This document shows, in pieces, positions 1 through 7,118 of a DNA stretch of 21,823 nucleotides (within the stretch, counting starts at the first letter, position 1; each line of letters begins with the position of its first letter). Source of the stretch: an uncultured Agathobaculum sp. (GTDB lineage: Bacteria > Bacillota > Clostridia > Oscillospirales > Butyricicoccaceae). The notes below the pieces were generated by a model. It did not search any database, had not been told where the DNA came from, and saw only the letters and a list, made by a program, of their open reading frames with translations. The stretch covers positions 1 to 21,823 of the forward strand of contig CALWJG010000007.1 of NCBI GenBank assembly GCA_944380945.1, written 5' to 3'. Position numbers and translations under genes: made by a program.

Positions 1-15
1 GGAGATTTTACAGCT

Positions 16-1035
16 ATGGCAGAAAAAATCGTTTTGGGGCTGTCCGGCGGGGTGGATTCCGCGGTGGCGGCGGCGCGCCTGCGCGCGCAGGGCTTTGACG
101 TGCACGGCCTGTTCCTCGAAGTGGGCCTGGGCGGCGAGGCGGAAGCGCAGCGCGCCGCGGACGAGCTCGGCATCCCGCTTTACATCGCGCACCGGCGCGA
201 GGCGTTCGAGCGGGAGGTGTGCGCCTACTTTGCGGACGCCTTCCGCCGCGCGCGCACGCCCAACCCCTGCGTGGTCTGCAACCCGCGGGTCAAGTTCCGC
301 GCGCTGATCGACTATGCGGACGAGCTCGGCGCGCCGTATATCGCCACCGGGCATTATGCGCGCACCGGCAGGGACGCGCAGGGGCGCGCGCTGCTGCTGC
401 GCGCGGGCGCGGCCAAGGACCAGTCCTATATGCTCTGCCGCCTGCCGCGGGACTGGGTCGCGCGGTGCGTGTTCCCGCTCGGGGAGAGCGCGGGCAAGGA
501 CGAGGTGCGCGGGGACGCGCGCGCCATCGGCCTTTCGGCCGCGGACAAGCCGGACAGCATGGACGTCTGCTTCATCCCGGACGGCGATACGCAGGGCTGG
601 CTCGAACGCCACGGCGCGGCCTGCCCGCCGGGCAATTTTGTCGATGCGCAGGGCAATGTGCTCGGCCGGCACCGGGGCATCCACTGCTACACGGTCGGCC
701 AGCGCAAGGGGCTGGGCGTGGCCGCGTCCGGGCGGCTGTTCGTGCACGAGCTGCGGCCGGAGACCAACGAGGTCGTCCTGTCGCTCGAGGATGTGTTCCG
801 CCGCGAGATCGCGGTGCGGGATGTGCACTATATCGCGCCCGAATACGCGGAAAACGGCCCGTTCGCCTGCGAGGTGCGCGTGCGCTTTTCCGCGCGGAGC
901 GACCGCGGGACGGTCTATCCGGACGGGGACCGCGCCCGCGTCGTGTTTGCGGACGCGGTGCGCGCGCCCGCGCGCGGGCAGGCGGCGGTGTTCTATGACG
1001 GGGACGTCGTCATCGGCGGCGGCTTTATCGAATAA
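16..1035 (+). CDS. mnmA: tRNA-specific 2-thiouridylase MnmA
   Basis: Probably catalyses the ATP-dependent thiolation of uridine 34 in Lys, Glu and Gln tRNAs, in the cytosol, taking sulfur from a cysteine desulfurase relay. The 339-residue protein opens with the PP-loop motif SGGVDS (residues 10-15). The first catalytic cysteine is in TPNPCVVCN (Cys88, with an additional Cys85), and the second is Cys185 in SMDVCFI. The central domain and C-terminal beta-barrel (YTVGQRKGLG near 227) follow in normal order. It is slightly shorter than the usual 350-370 residues because the acidic CTAEED-like segment after strand 2 of the classical enzyme is replaced by a short GLGGEAEAQ stretch. GGAGA at 1-5 supports the ATG at 16. 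The upstream gene is outside the window; in many Clostridia it is iscS/iscU. It could be a second MnmA paralogue of the organism. Confidence 0.93.
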   Translation: MAEKIVLGLSGGVDSAVAAARLRAQGFDVHGLFLEVGLGGEAEAQRAADELGIPLYIAHRREAFEREVCAYFADAFRRARTPNPCVVCNPRVKFRALIDYADELGAPYIATGHYARTGRDAQGRALLLRAGAAKDQSYMLCRLPRDWVARCVFPLGESAGKDEVRGDARAIGLSAADKPDSMDVCFIPDGDTQGWLERHGAACPPGNFVDAQGNVLGRHRGIHCYTVGQRKGLGVAASGRLFVHELRPETNEVVLSLEDVFRREIAVRDVHYIAPEYAENGPFACEVRVRFSARSDRGTVYPDGDRARVVFADAVRAPARGQAAVFYDGDVVIGGGFIE

Positions 1036-1075
1036 CGGCAGAGCGCCCGCGGCAGGCGGGCACGAGGTGATACCA

Positions 1076-1987
1076 ATGATGCAAAACCACAATGTGCAGG
1101 GGCACCTGCTCGCCAGCTTCACCGAGCTGGTCTGGGGCACGACGTTCGTCGCCACCAAGGTGCTGCTGCGCACGTTTACGCCGCTCGAGATCATGATCGC
1201 GCGGTTCGCGCTCGGCTTTCTGGCGCTGCTGCTGGCGGGCGGCGGCTGGATGCGCGCGCAGAAAAGATCGCACGAGGCGCTGTTCGCGCTCGCCGGCCTG
1301 ACCGGTGTGACGCTGTATTTCCTGATGGAAAACATCGCGCTGACCTACATTTCCGCCTCGCTCGTGGGCGTGATCGTGGCCGCCGCGCCCCTGTGCACCG
1401 CGCTGTTCGCGGCCGTCCTGCTGCAGGAAAGGCTCAGCCGCTGGTTTTTCCTCGGCTTTGTGTGCGCGATGACCGGCGTGGCGCTGGCCTCGCTCGCGGG
1501 CGTGACCGAGCTGGCGCTCGACCCGCGCGGCGTGCTGCTGGGCGTGGGCGCGGCGGTCGTGTGGGGCGCGTATTCCGTGCTGGTGCGCCGGCTGGGCGCG
1601 ATGGGCTACCGCACCGCGCCGCTCACCTGCCGTATTTTCGGCTACGGGCTGCTGTTCCTGCTCATCCCGGCGTGCATCGAGGGCTTTCCTGCGCCGCTGT
1701 CCGCGTGGGCCGAGCCGCAGCATCTGGCCAACCTGCTGTTCCTCGGCCTGCTGGCCTCCGCGACCTGCTTTGTCACATGGAACCGCGCGGTGTTCCTGCT
1801 GGGGCCGGTCAAGACCAGCGCCTATATCTACGCCACGCCCATCATCACGATCGTCAGCTCGGCGCTCATCCTGCACGAGCGCATGACGCCGGTCATGTGG
1901 CTGGGCACGGCGCTCGCGCTCGGCGGGCTCATCCTCTCCGAGCGCCGGGACAAGCCGCGGCAGCCGGACGGGCCGGCCGCCGAATAA
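1076..1987 (+). CDS. EamA/DMT-family transporter
   Basis: A 303-residue integral membrane protein of the drug/metabolite transporter superfamily, exporting or importing an unknown small metabolite. The protein is almost wholly hydrophobic and shows the two-fold EamA repeat: a first half with the N-terminal ELVWGTTFVATKVLL segment and a second starting near ALDPRGVLLGVGAAVVWGAYSVLVRR (about residues 143-170). About ten membrane helices are expected. GAGGTGA at 1064-1070 lies 5 bases before ATG 1076 and 8 before a second in-frame ATG at 1079, so the true start is one of these two; the open frame extends far upstream but only as a shadow of mnmA. It lies 40 bases after mnmA and is probably co-transcribed, then ends at a strong terminator. 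The substrate cannot be read from the sequence. Confidence 0.88.
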   Translation: MMQNHNVQGHLLASFTELVWGTTFVATKVLLRTFTPLEIMIARFALGFLALLLAGGGWMRAQKRSHEALFALAGLTGVTLYFLMENIALTYISASLVGVIVAAAPLCTALFAAVLLQERLSRWFFLGFVCAMTGVALASLAGVTELALDPRGVLLGVGAAVVWGAYSVLVRRLGAMGYRTAPLTCRIFGYGLLFLLIPACIEGFPAPLSAWAEPQHLANLLFLGLLASATCFVTWNRAVFLLGPVKTSAYIYATPIITIVSSALILHERMTPVMWLGTALALGGLILSERRDKPRQPDGPAAE

Positions 1988-2005
1988 CGTCCCTTTTCGC
2001 ATACA

Positions 2006-2056
2006 AAAGCCCCGAGGCGGGCCGGCATTGACCGGTCAGCCCCGGGGCTTTATTTT
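2006..2056. terminator. Bidirectional rho-independent terminator
   Basis: AAAGCCCCG (2006-2014) pairs perfectly with CGGGGCTTT (2043-2051). An inner stem forms between about 2020-2025 and 2031-2036. A T-rich tail follows on the plus strand (TTTATTTT) and TTTTG follows on the minus strand. It sits between two convergent genes and should serve both the transporter and the ATPase. Confidence 0.85.
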
Positions 2057-2079
2057 GCGTTTGCGGTTTTGCGCGGCGG

Positions 2080-3288
2080 TCACAGCTTCCTGTCGTATTT
2101 CTCCGCCAGCTGCTGGCTGATGAACTGCCGCGCGGTGCGCGGCGAGCGGCCGTTGCGCCGCAGCGCGAAGCGCTCGGCGAGCAGGTGCAGCTGCTCGCCC
2201 GGCAGGTCGACGCCGCTCTCCGCGGCCAGCTGGTCGACGATGTACAGGTATTCGTCCCGGTCGGGCACGGAGAACGTGATCTCCAGCCCGAAGCGGTCGG
2301 ACAGCGAGGTGACGGTCTCCAGACTGTCGCGCACGCGCACCTCGTCGCCCTCGCGGTCGGCAAAGGATTCGCGGATCAGGTGGCGGCGGTTGCTGGTCGC
2401 GTAAATGACCAGATTGGCCGGCTTGCCGGCAAGGCCGCCCTCGATGAACGCCTTGAGCGCGGCGAAGTTGTCGTCCTCGCGGCTGAAGGACAGGTCGTCC
2501 AGAAACACGATGAATTTGAACGGCGAGCGCAGCGTCTCCGCGAAGATTTTGGGGAAGCAGGTGATGTGCCGCGGGGACATCTCGATGATCTTGAGCCCGC
2601 GCTCGGCGTATTCGTTGACCACGGCCTTGACGGTCGAGGATTTGCCCGTGCCCTTGTCGCCGTAGAGCAGGATGTTGTTGGCCTCGCGCCCGTCGAGAAA
2701 GGCGAGCGTGTTTTTGAGGATCTGCTGCTTCTGGCGCTCGTAGCCCGGCAGGTCGCGCAGGCGGATGGTGTCCGGGTGCGTGATGGGCGAGACCTGCCCG
2801 TCGTCCCGCACGGCAAAGGCCGAGGACTGGGCGAAAAACCCGTAGCCCTGCGCGCGGTAGTAGCTGGCGAGCGCGGCGCCGTCCCGGAAGGGCAGGGGCG
2901 CGGCGGCGGGAAAGTCCGGCAGGCCGGTGAGCGCGGGCGTGCCGAGGCGCGCCGCGGCCGCGGATTTGAGCGCGGCGCCGTCCAGCGCGAGCAGGGCGCA
3001 CAGCGCCTCGATGTCGTGCGTGGCCGCGCCGAGCACCGCGGGGGCGGGATCGTCGATCGTATCGGTCAGCGTGTTGACGTCAAAATGCACCGCGTCCAGC
3101 AGGGCGCGCGCGGCGTCCCGGCAGGCGAACTGCGCCTGGCACAGCGCGCCGTAGGCGGCGGCGAACTCCTCGGCCGTGCGGCCGAGCGCGTCGAACACCT
3201 CCAGATAGGCGCGGACAAGCGGGTGCTGCTGCAGCCCGCGCAGCACGGACAGGCCGCGCAGCTGCAGGGAAAGAGCGGAAAGCTCCAT
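2080..3288 (-). CDS. DUF815-type AAA ATPase
   Basis: A 402-residue predicted ATP-binding protein of the DUF815 (COG2607) group, whose cellular role is not established. The N-terminal 170 residues form an alanine-rich helical region without a recognised motif. The ATPase domain follows: Walker A GDKGTGKS (residues 210-217), Walker B FIVFLDD (259-265), a sensor-1-like ATSNRRH, and a C-terminal lid with an RNGRSPRTARQF stretch. The ATG at 3288 is preceded on the minus strand by AGGAGTGA with good spacing. It is a single-gene unit, the only minus-strand gene here, with its own promoter and shared terminator. No membrane segment or signal peptide is visible. The family assignment comes from the DUF815-like order of Walker A, Walker B (LDDLSF) and the ATSNRRHLI segment. 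Confidence 0.85.
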   Translation of the reverse strand: MELSALSLQLRGLSVLRGLQQHPLVRAYLEVFDALGRTAEEFAAAYGALCQAQFACRDAARALLDAVHFDVNTLTDTIDDPAPAVLGAATHDIEALCALLALDGAALKSAAAARLGTPALTGLPDFPAAAPLPFRDGAALASYYRAQGYGFFAQSSAFAVRDDGQVSPITHPDTIRLRDLPGYERQKQQILKNTLAFLDGREANNILLYGDKGTGKSSTVKAVVNEYAERGLKIIEMSPRHITCFPKIFAETLRSPFKFIVFLDDLSFSREDDNFAALKAFIEGGLAGKPANLVIYATSNRRHLIRESFADREGDEVRVRDSLETVTSLSDRFGLEITFSVPDRDEYLYIVDQLAAESGVDLPGEQLHLLAERFALRRNGRSPRTARQFISQQLAEKYDRKL

Positions 3289-3324
3289 ATCGGGTCACTC
3301 CTGAGCGTTTTTTTGTTCTGCTTC

Positions 3325-3353
3325 AGCATACCACACTTCGGCGGGCAAATCAA
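3325..3353 (-). promoter_or_regulatory. Sigma-A type promoter of the DUF815 ATPase gene
   Basis: Read on the minus strand, TTGATT (3353-3348) and TATGCT (3330-3325) are separated by exactly 17 bases, and a TGG just before the -10 gives an extended -10. It lies 37 bases upstream of the ATG. The facing plus-strand promoter for the next gene was not recognisable in the same gap. Confidence 0.6.
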
Positions 3354-3376
3354 CATAGGATGTGGATAGACCGACT

Positions 3377-3389
3377 GGAGGAGGAGAGG
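3377..3389 (+). promoter_or_regulatory. Ribosome binding site deciding the DUF3343 start
   Basis: A purine run with two overlapping GGAGG cores lies 3-8 bases before ATG 3393. It falls inside the coding frame that would begin at ATG 3360, which argues for the later start. Confidence 0.7.
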
Positions 3390-3392
3390 AAA

Positions 3393-3632
3393 ATGAGCCG
3401 TTATGCGCTTTTGATATGCCGCAGCCAGACCGAGGCGGTCGGCCTGCGGCGGCATCTGGGGCAGATGGGCGTCGAGGGCGAGGTGACGCGCCCGCCGCGG
3501 CACGCGCGCACCGAGTCGTGCGGCTGGGCGGTGCGCGTGCCCGCGCCGCAGACCGACGGGGCGCTCTACCGCCTGCGGCAGCTGGGCGTCACGCCCTGCC
3601 GCGTGGTGCCGGACGAGGGGGCGGGGACATGA
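3393..3632 (+). CDS. DUF3343 protein, putative Se/S carrier-like
   Basis: A 79-residue protein matching the DUF3343 (putative Se/S carrier protein-like) pattern: a short ferredoxin-like fold starting YALLICRSQTEAVGLRRHL, a conserved Cys-Gly (Cys43-Gly44) in ESCGWAVRV, and a C-terminal LRQLGV helix. The cysteine is the candidate persulfide or selenide carrier; this role is inferred from the family, not shown. An in-frame ATG at 3360 exists, but the GGAGGAGGAGAGG run at 3377-3389 sits immediately before ATG 3393, which also starts the conserved domain, so 3393 is chosen. Its stop overlaps the next start (ATGA), indicating translational coupling with the PLP enzyme, a partner frequently found beside this family. 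Confidence 0.8.
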   Translation: MSRYALLICRSQTEAVGLRRHLGQMGVEGEVTRPPRHARTESCGWAVRVPAPQTDGALYRLRQLGVTPCRVVPDEGAGT

Positions 3633-4756
3633 TCTATCTGGACAACGCGGCCACTACCCTGCGCAAGCCGCGCGCGGTGCACGAGGCCGTGCGCCGCGCC
3701 ATGCACGCCGCCGCGGGCTATGCGCGCAGCGGCCACGCGGCCGCCCTGCGCGCGGGCGAGACCGTTTACGCCTGCCGCGAGCAGGCGGCGGCGCTGTTCG
3801 GCGTGCGCGACCCGGCGCGGGTGGTGTTCACGATGAACGCCACGCACGCGCTCAATCTGGCGATCCACGCGCTCGCGCAGCCGGGGATGCGCGTCGCGGT
3901 CAGCGGATACGAGCACAACGCGGTCATGCGGCCGCTCGCGCTGCGCGGGATCGACCCCGTCGTGCTGGACGCGCCCCTGTGGGACGGCGCGGCGATGGCC
4001 GAGCGGGCGGAGCGGGCGCTCGCGGACGGCGCGCAGCTGTTCATCCTCAATCATGTGTCCAACGTGTTCGGCTGCGTCCTGCCGCTCGAGGAAATCGCCG
4101 CGCTGCTGGATGCGGCGGGCGTGCCGCTCATTCTGGACGCCTCGCAGTCCGCGGGCGTGCTCGAGCTGGACGTGTCGCGCCACCCCTGCCTCGCCGCGGT
4201 GTGCATGCCCGGCCACAAGGGGCTGTACGGCCCGCAGGGCACCGGCATCCTGCTCGCGCTGGACGACCGGCTCGCGCAGCATCCCCTGCTCGCGGGCGGC
4301 ACGGGCAGCCGGTCGGAGGACATGCGCCAGCCGGCCTTCCTGCCCGACGCGCTCGAGAGCGGCACGCCCAACGTGCCCGGCATCGCGGGGCTGGCCGCGG
4401 GGATCGCGTTCGTGCGCGCGCAGGGCGCATCGCACATCCTCGCGCATGAGCGGCGCCTGACGCGGGAATTTGTGCGCGCACTCGCGCCCGAGCCGCGCAT
4501 CGTGTGCTATGCCCACCCGGCGCAGACCGGCGTGGTGTCGCTGGCCGTGCGCGGCGCGCCGTGCGAGACGGTGGCCGAGGCGCTCGCGCGGCAGGGCGTC
4601 GCCGTGCGGGCGGGGCTGCACTGCGCGCCCCTCGCCCACCGCACGGCGGGCACCGAGCGGACCGGCACGGTGCGTTTTTCGTTTTCCGCCTTTTCGACCG
4701 CGCAGGAGACCGGGCAGGCGGCGGCGCTGCTGCGCCAAGCCGTAAAAAATCTGTGA
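3629..4756 (+). CDS. Cysteine desulfurase / selenocysteine lyase family protein
   Basis: A 375-residue PLP enzyme of the class V aminotransferase fold (SufS/CsdB-like, TIGR01977-type). It should release sulfur from cysteine, or selenium from selenocysteine, as an enzyme-bound persulfide or selenide. Visible landmarks: YLDNAATT at the N-terminus, the PLP-contacting LDASQ (169-173), the Schiff-base lysine in PGHKGLYGPQGTG (Lys197), ESGTPNVPG (243-251), and the mobile-loop catalytic cysteine in RAGLHCAPLAH (Cys332). The ATG overlaps the DUF3343 stop by ATGA. The gene makes a two-gene unit with the putative carrier. Sulfur versus selenium cannot be separated from sequence alone; no selD, yedF or selA is in the window. 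The mnmA gene 2.6 kb upstream is another possible sulfur consumer. Confidence 0.87.
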   Translation: MIYLDNAATTLRKPRAVHEAVRRAMHAAAGYARSGHAAALRAGETVYACREQAAALFGVRDPARVVFTMNATHALNLAIHALAQPGMRVAVSGYEHNAVMRPLALRGIDPVVLDAPLWDGAAMAERAERALADGAQLFILNHVSNVFGCVLPLEEIAALLDAAGVPLILDASQSAGVLELDVSRHPCLAAVCMPGHKGLYGPQGTGILLALDDRLAQHPLLAGGTGSRSEDMRQPAFLPDALESGTPNVPGIAGLAAGIAFVRAQGASHILAHERRLTREFVRALAPEPRIVCYAHPAQTGVVSLAVRGAPCETVAEALARQGVAVRAGLHCAPLAHRTAGTERTGTVRFSFSAFSTAQETGQAAALLRQAVKNL

Positions 4757-4782
4757 ATACGCTATACACCGCATGGGTTTTG

Positions 4783-4794
4783 TGGTAGTATAAG
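4783..4794 (+). promoter_or_regulatory. Candidate extended -10 promoter for cdaA
   Basis: TGGTAGTATAAG lies in an AT-rich patch between two GC-rich genes, 60-70 bases ahead of cdaA. TGG followed by TAGTAT resembles an extended -10. No good -35 hexamer is seen 17 bases upstream, so the call is tentative. Confidence 0.4.
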
Positions 4795-4806
4795 TAAGGA
4801 ATTGAC

Positions 4807-4847
4807 CCTGTCTCCCCCGCCGGGGAAGGCGAAATACACAGGACAGG
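4807..4847 (+). promoter_or_regulatory. cdaA leader hairpin overlapping the ribosome site
   Basis: CCTGTC (4807-4812) is complementary to GACAGG (4842-4847), enclosing a smaller CCCC/GGGG hairpin (4815-4818 with 4822-4825). The 3' arm includes the AGG of the cdaA Shine-Dalgarno AGGTGA (4845-4850). Folding could limit translation; there is no evidence of a known riboswitch class. Confidence 0.35.
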
Positions 4848-4854
4848 TGAATAT

Positions 4855-5757
4855 ATGGACGCTTTTCTGAATTTTTTCGACCCGAACTCACAAAACTGGG
4901 GCAGCATCCGTGATTCGATCTTCAACAGCTTCAACGCGCTCAAGACCGCAGGCATCATGGACGTTGTCGACATCCTGATCGTCGCCTACATTATTTACCG
5001 GCTGATGAAGCTGCTCAAGGATACGAGCGCCGCGCGGCTGGCCAAGGGCATCATCTGGCTGCTGCTCATCTTCATCGTCGCCAACCTGATGCGGCTGACG
5101 ACCATTTCGTATATCCTGCGCTACTCGCTCAACATCGGCTTGACGGCGGCCATCGTCATCTTCCAGCCCGAGCTGCGCCGCCTGCTCGAGCAGCTGGGCA
5201 AGGGCAGCATCAGCGGCCTGCTGGTCTCGGCGACCGACCCGGACGCGGCCGAGGCTGCGATCGACGCCACGGTCAAGGCCTGCGCGGATATGTCCAAGAC
5301 GCGCACCGGCGTGCTGATCGTGTTCGAGCGCAAGGAGCGCCTGGGCGAGATCATCGCCACCGGCACGCTGGTGGACGCCGCGCCCACCCCCGAGCTGCTC
5401 AAAAACATCTTTTTCAAAAACAGCCCGCTGCATGACGGCGCGCTCATCATGCGCGAGGGGCGCATCTGCGCCGCGGGCTGCGTGCTGCCGCTCTCGGGCA
5501 ACCAGAACCTGTCGCGCGACCTTGGCACGCGGCACCGCGCCGCGGTCGGCATGAGCGAATCGTCCGACAGCGTGCTCGTCGTCGTCTCGGAGGAGACCGG
5601 CGCGATCTCGGTCGCCATCGGCGGCATGCTCAAGCGCCATCTGTCGCCCGAGGTGCTGCGCAAGGTGCTGGAGGCCGAGCTGATCACCGAAAACCGGCCG
5701 GATAAAAAGGGCATTTCCGCGCTCCGCAACATCTGGAAGGGGGGCGCAGGCAAATGA
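4855..5757 (+). CDS. cdaA: Diadenylate cyclase CdaA
   Basis: Makes the essential second messenger c-di-AMP from two ATP at the inner face of the membrane. The 300-residue protein has an N-terminal extension of about 35 residues, then three membrane helices (about 37-52, 64-80 and 90-105), followed by the DAC domain. The two signature motifs of the DAC active site are present: DGA at 194-196 and RHR at 226-228, with GTRHRAAVG intact. It is somewhat longer than B. subtilis CdaA (about 273 residues) because of the N-terminus. AGGTGA at 4845-4850 supports the ATG. The next gene, cdaR, overlaps by ATGA, as expected for a complex of cyclase and regulator. Confidence 0.95.
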   Translation: MDAFLNFFDPNSQNWGSIRDSIFNSFNALKTAGIMDVVDILIVAYIIYRLMKLLKDTSAARLAKGIIWLLLIFIVANLMRLTTISYILRYSLNIGLTAAIVIFQPELRRLLEQLGKGSISGLLVSATDPDAAEAAIDATVKACADMSKTRTGVLIVFERKERLGEIIATGTLVDAAPTPELLKNIFFKNSPLHDGALIMREGRICAAGCVLPLSGNQNLSRDLGTRHRAAVGMSESSDSVLVVVSEETGAISVAIGGMLKRHLSPEVLRKVLEAELITENRPDKKGISALRNIWKGGAGK

Positions 5758-7118
5758 AGAAAGTGAAGGAATTTCTCGGCAAGCGCGACATCTGGCTGCG
5801 CCTGCTCTCCATCCTGCTGGCGTTCATCCTGTGGTTCATCGCGCGCGATGAGAGCAACCCGCCCGCGGACTACACCTGGCGGAACATCCCGGTCACCCTG
5901 ACCGGCGCGGAGGAGCTGCTGCGCGACACCGGCCTTTCGGTCGTCGAATACACGGACACTGTGGACGTGACCGTGCACGGCCCGAACAACACGGTCACCA
6001 ATACCTCGATGCGCAGCCGCCTCTCGGTCACGGTGGACGTATCCCAGATCACGGACGGCGCGGGCGAATACATGCTCACGCCGGAGATCGTTACGAGCAC
6101 GAGCGGCGTGGAGGGCCGGGAGACCGCGCCCACCCGCGTGCGCGTGCTGGTCGATGAGGTGACGACCGCCACCGTGCCCGTGCGCGTGGACGCGACCGGC
6201 GCCCCGGCGGACGGCTACCGCGCCGGCACGCCCGAGCCGACCTCGACCAAGGAGGTCACGGTCAGCGGACCGGCGTCCGAGCTGGCGGAGATCGCCTATG
6301 CCTACGGCACGGTCAGTGTCGACGGGCGCAACGCCACCTTTACCGATGAATGCCCGATCAGCCTGCGCAACGACGCGGGCGAGGCCATCACGGGCGCGCA
6401 CGTCACCTGCCAGACCGACACCGTCACCGTGCGCACGTCAATTTACCCGATCGAGAGCGTGCCGCTCACCGTCACGCTGACCGACGGCGATACGCTGACC
6501 GCCGATCAGGTGGACGTCGGCATCGACCCGGCGAACGTCACGCTGCTGGGCGACCAGAACACGCTGGCCGGCATCACCGAGATCAACCTCGGCACGATCG
6601 CGCTGGACGACGTCCGCACCGGCGTTGCCTTTGAAATGGAGATCCCGCTGCCGGACGGCGTGCGGCTGGACGACGGCCAGCCCTCCACCGCGCAGGTGAC
6701 CATCACGGTCAAGGAGGAGGAGAGCGTCGCCACCCGCAGCGTGCAGGTGACCAACTTCGTGCCCACGGACACCGCGCATGCGCACACGCCCTATGCGGTC
6801 AGCGTGCTGACCGATTCGGTCGAGATCGAGCTGCGCGGCAGCGAGAGCGCGCTCGAACAGGTGGATGTGGGACGGCTGTCCATCGGCCTGACGTTTGATT
6901 CGGTCTCGCTCGGCACGGGCACGCACAGCGTGCGCGGCGTGGTCGCGGCGACCGGCCTGCCCGCGGGCGTGACGCTCGTCGAGGAGGACGTCGAGGTCGA
7001 GATCGAGATCACCGAGGCGGCGCAGACGCCGCCCGCGCAGGCAAACGGCGGCGCAGCGGCGGACGCGCAGGAACCGCCGGACGCCGCCCCGGCGGAGGAA
7101 GGCGGGGACGGCGCATGA
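5754..7118 (+). CDS. cdaR: CdaA regulatory protein CdaR (YbbR domains)
   Basis: A 454-residue extracytoplasmic protein that binds and modulates CdaA. A single N-terminal membrane anchor (about residues 13-30) is followed by successive YbbR repeats, each with alternating beta strands and motifs such as VTGPASELAEI, VDVGIDPANVTLLG and IELRGSESALEQV. The last 30 residues are a low-complexity Ala/Pro/Gly/Glu tail. It overlaps cdaA and the next gene by four bases each, so all three are translationally coupled. In B. subtilis and many Firmicutes glmM follows cdaR; here it does not. YbbR repeats diverge fast, so the repeat count (about four) is an estimate. Confidence 0.92.
   Translation: MKKVKEFLGKRDIWLRLLSILLAFILWFIARDESNPPADYTWRNIPVTLTGAEELLRDTGLSVVEYTDTVDVTVHGPNNTVTNTSMRSRLSVTVDVSQITDGAGEYMLTPEIVTSTSGVEGRETAPTRVRVLVDEVTTATVPVRVDATGAPADGYRAGTPEPTSTKEVTVSGPASELAEIAYAYGTVSVDGRNATFTDECPISLRNDAGEAITGAHVTCQTDTVTVRTSIYPIESVPLTVTLTDGDTLTADQVDVGIDPANVTLLGDQNTLAGITEINLGTIALDDVRTGVAFEMEIPLPDGVRLDDGQPSTAQVTITVKEEESVATRSVQVTNFVPTDTAHAHTPYAVSVLTDSVEIELRGSESALEQVDVGRLSIGLTFDSVSLGTGTHSVRGVVAATGLPAGVTLVEEDVEVEIEITEAAQTPPAQANGGAAADAQEPPDAAPAEEGGDGA

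Noticed and set aside
314..1075. Long upstream extension of the transporter frame
   Set aside because: It overlaps mnmA in another frame and translates to an Arg/Ala/Ser-rich shadow. The hydrophobic transporter begins at 1076.
3293..3392. Plus-strand promoter for the DUF3343 gene
   Set aside because: TAGGAT at 3356-3361 is -10-like, but no acceptable -35 stands at 16-18 bases. A promoter is likely here but I cannot place it.
3360..3392. Earlier ATG for the DUF3343 protein
   Set aside because: It would add 11 residues encoded by the ribosome-site purine run itself, and the conserved domain starts at 3393.
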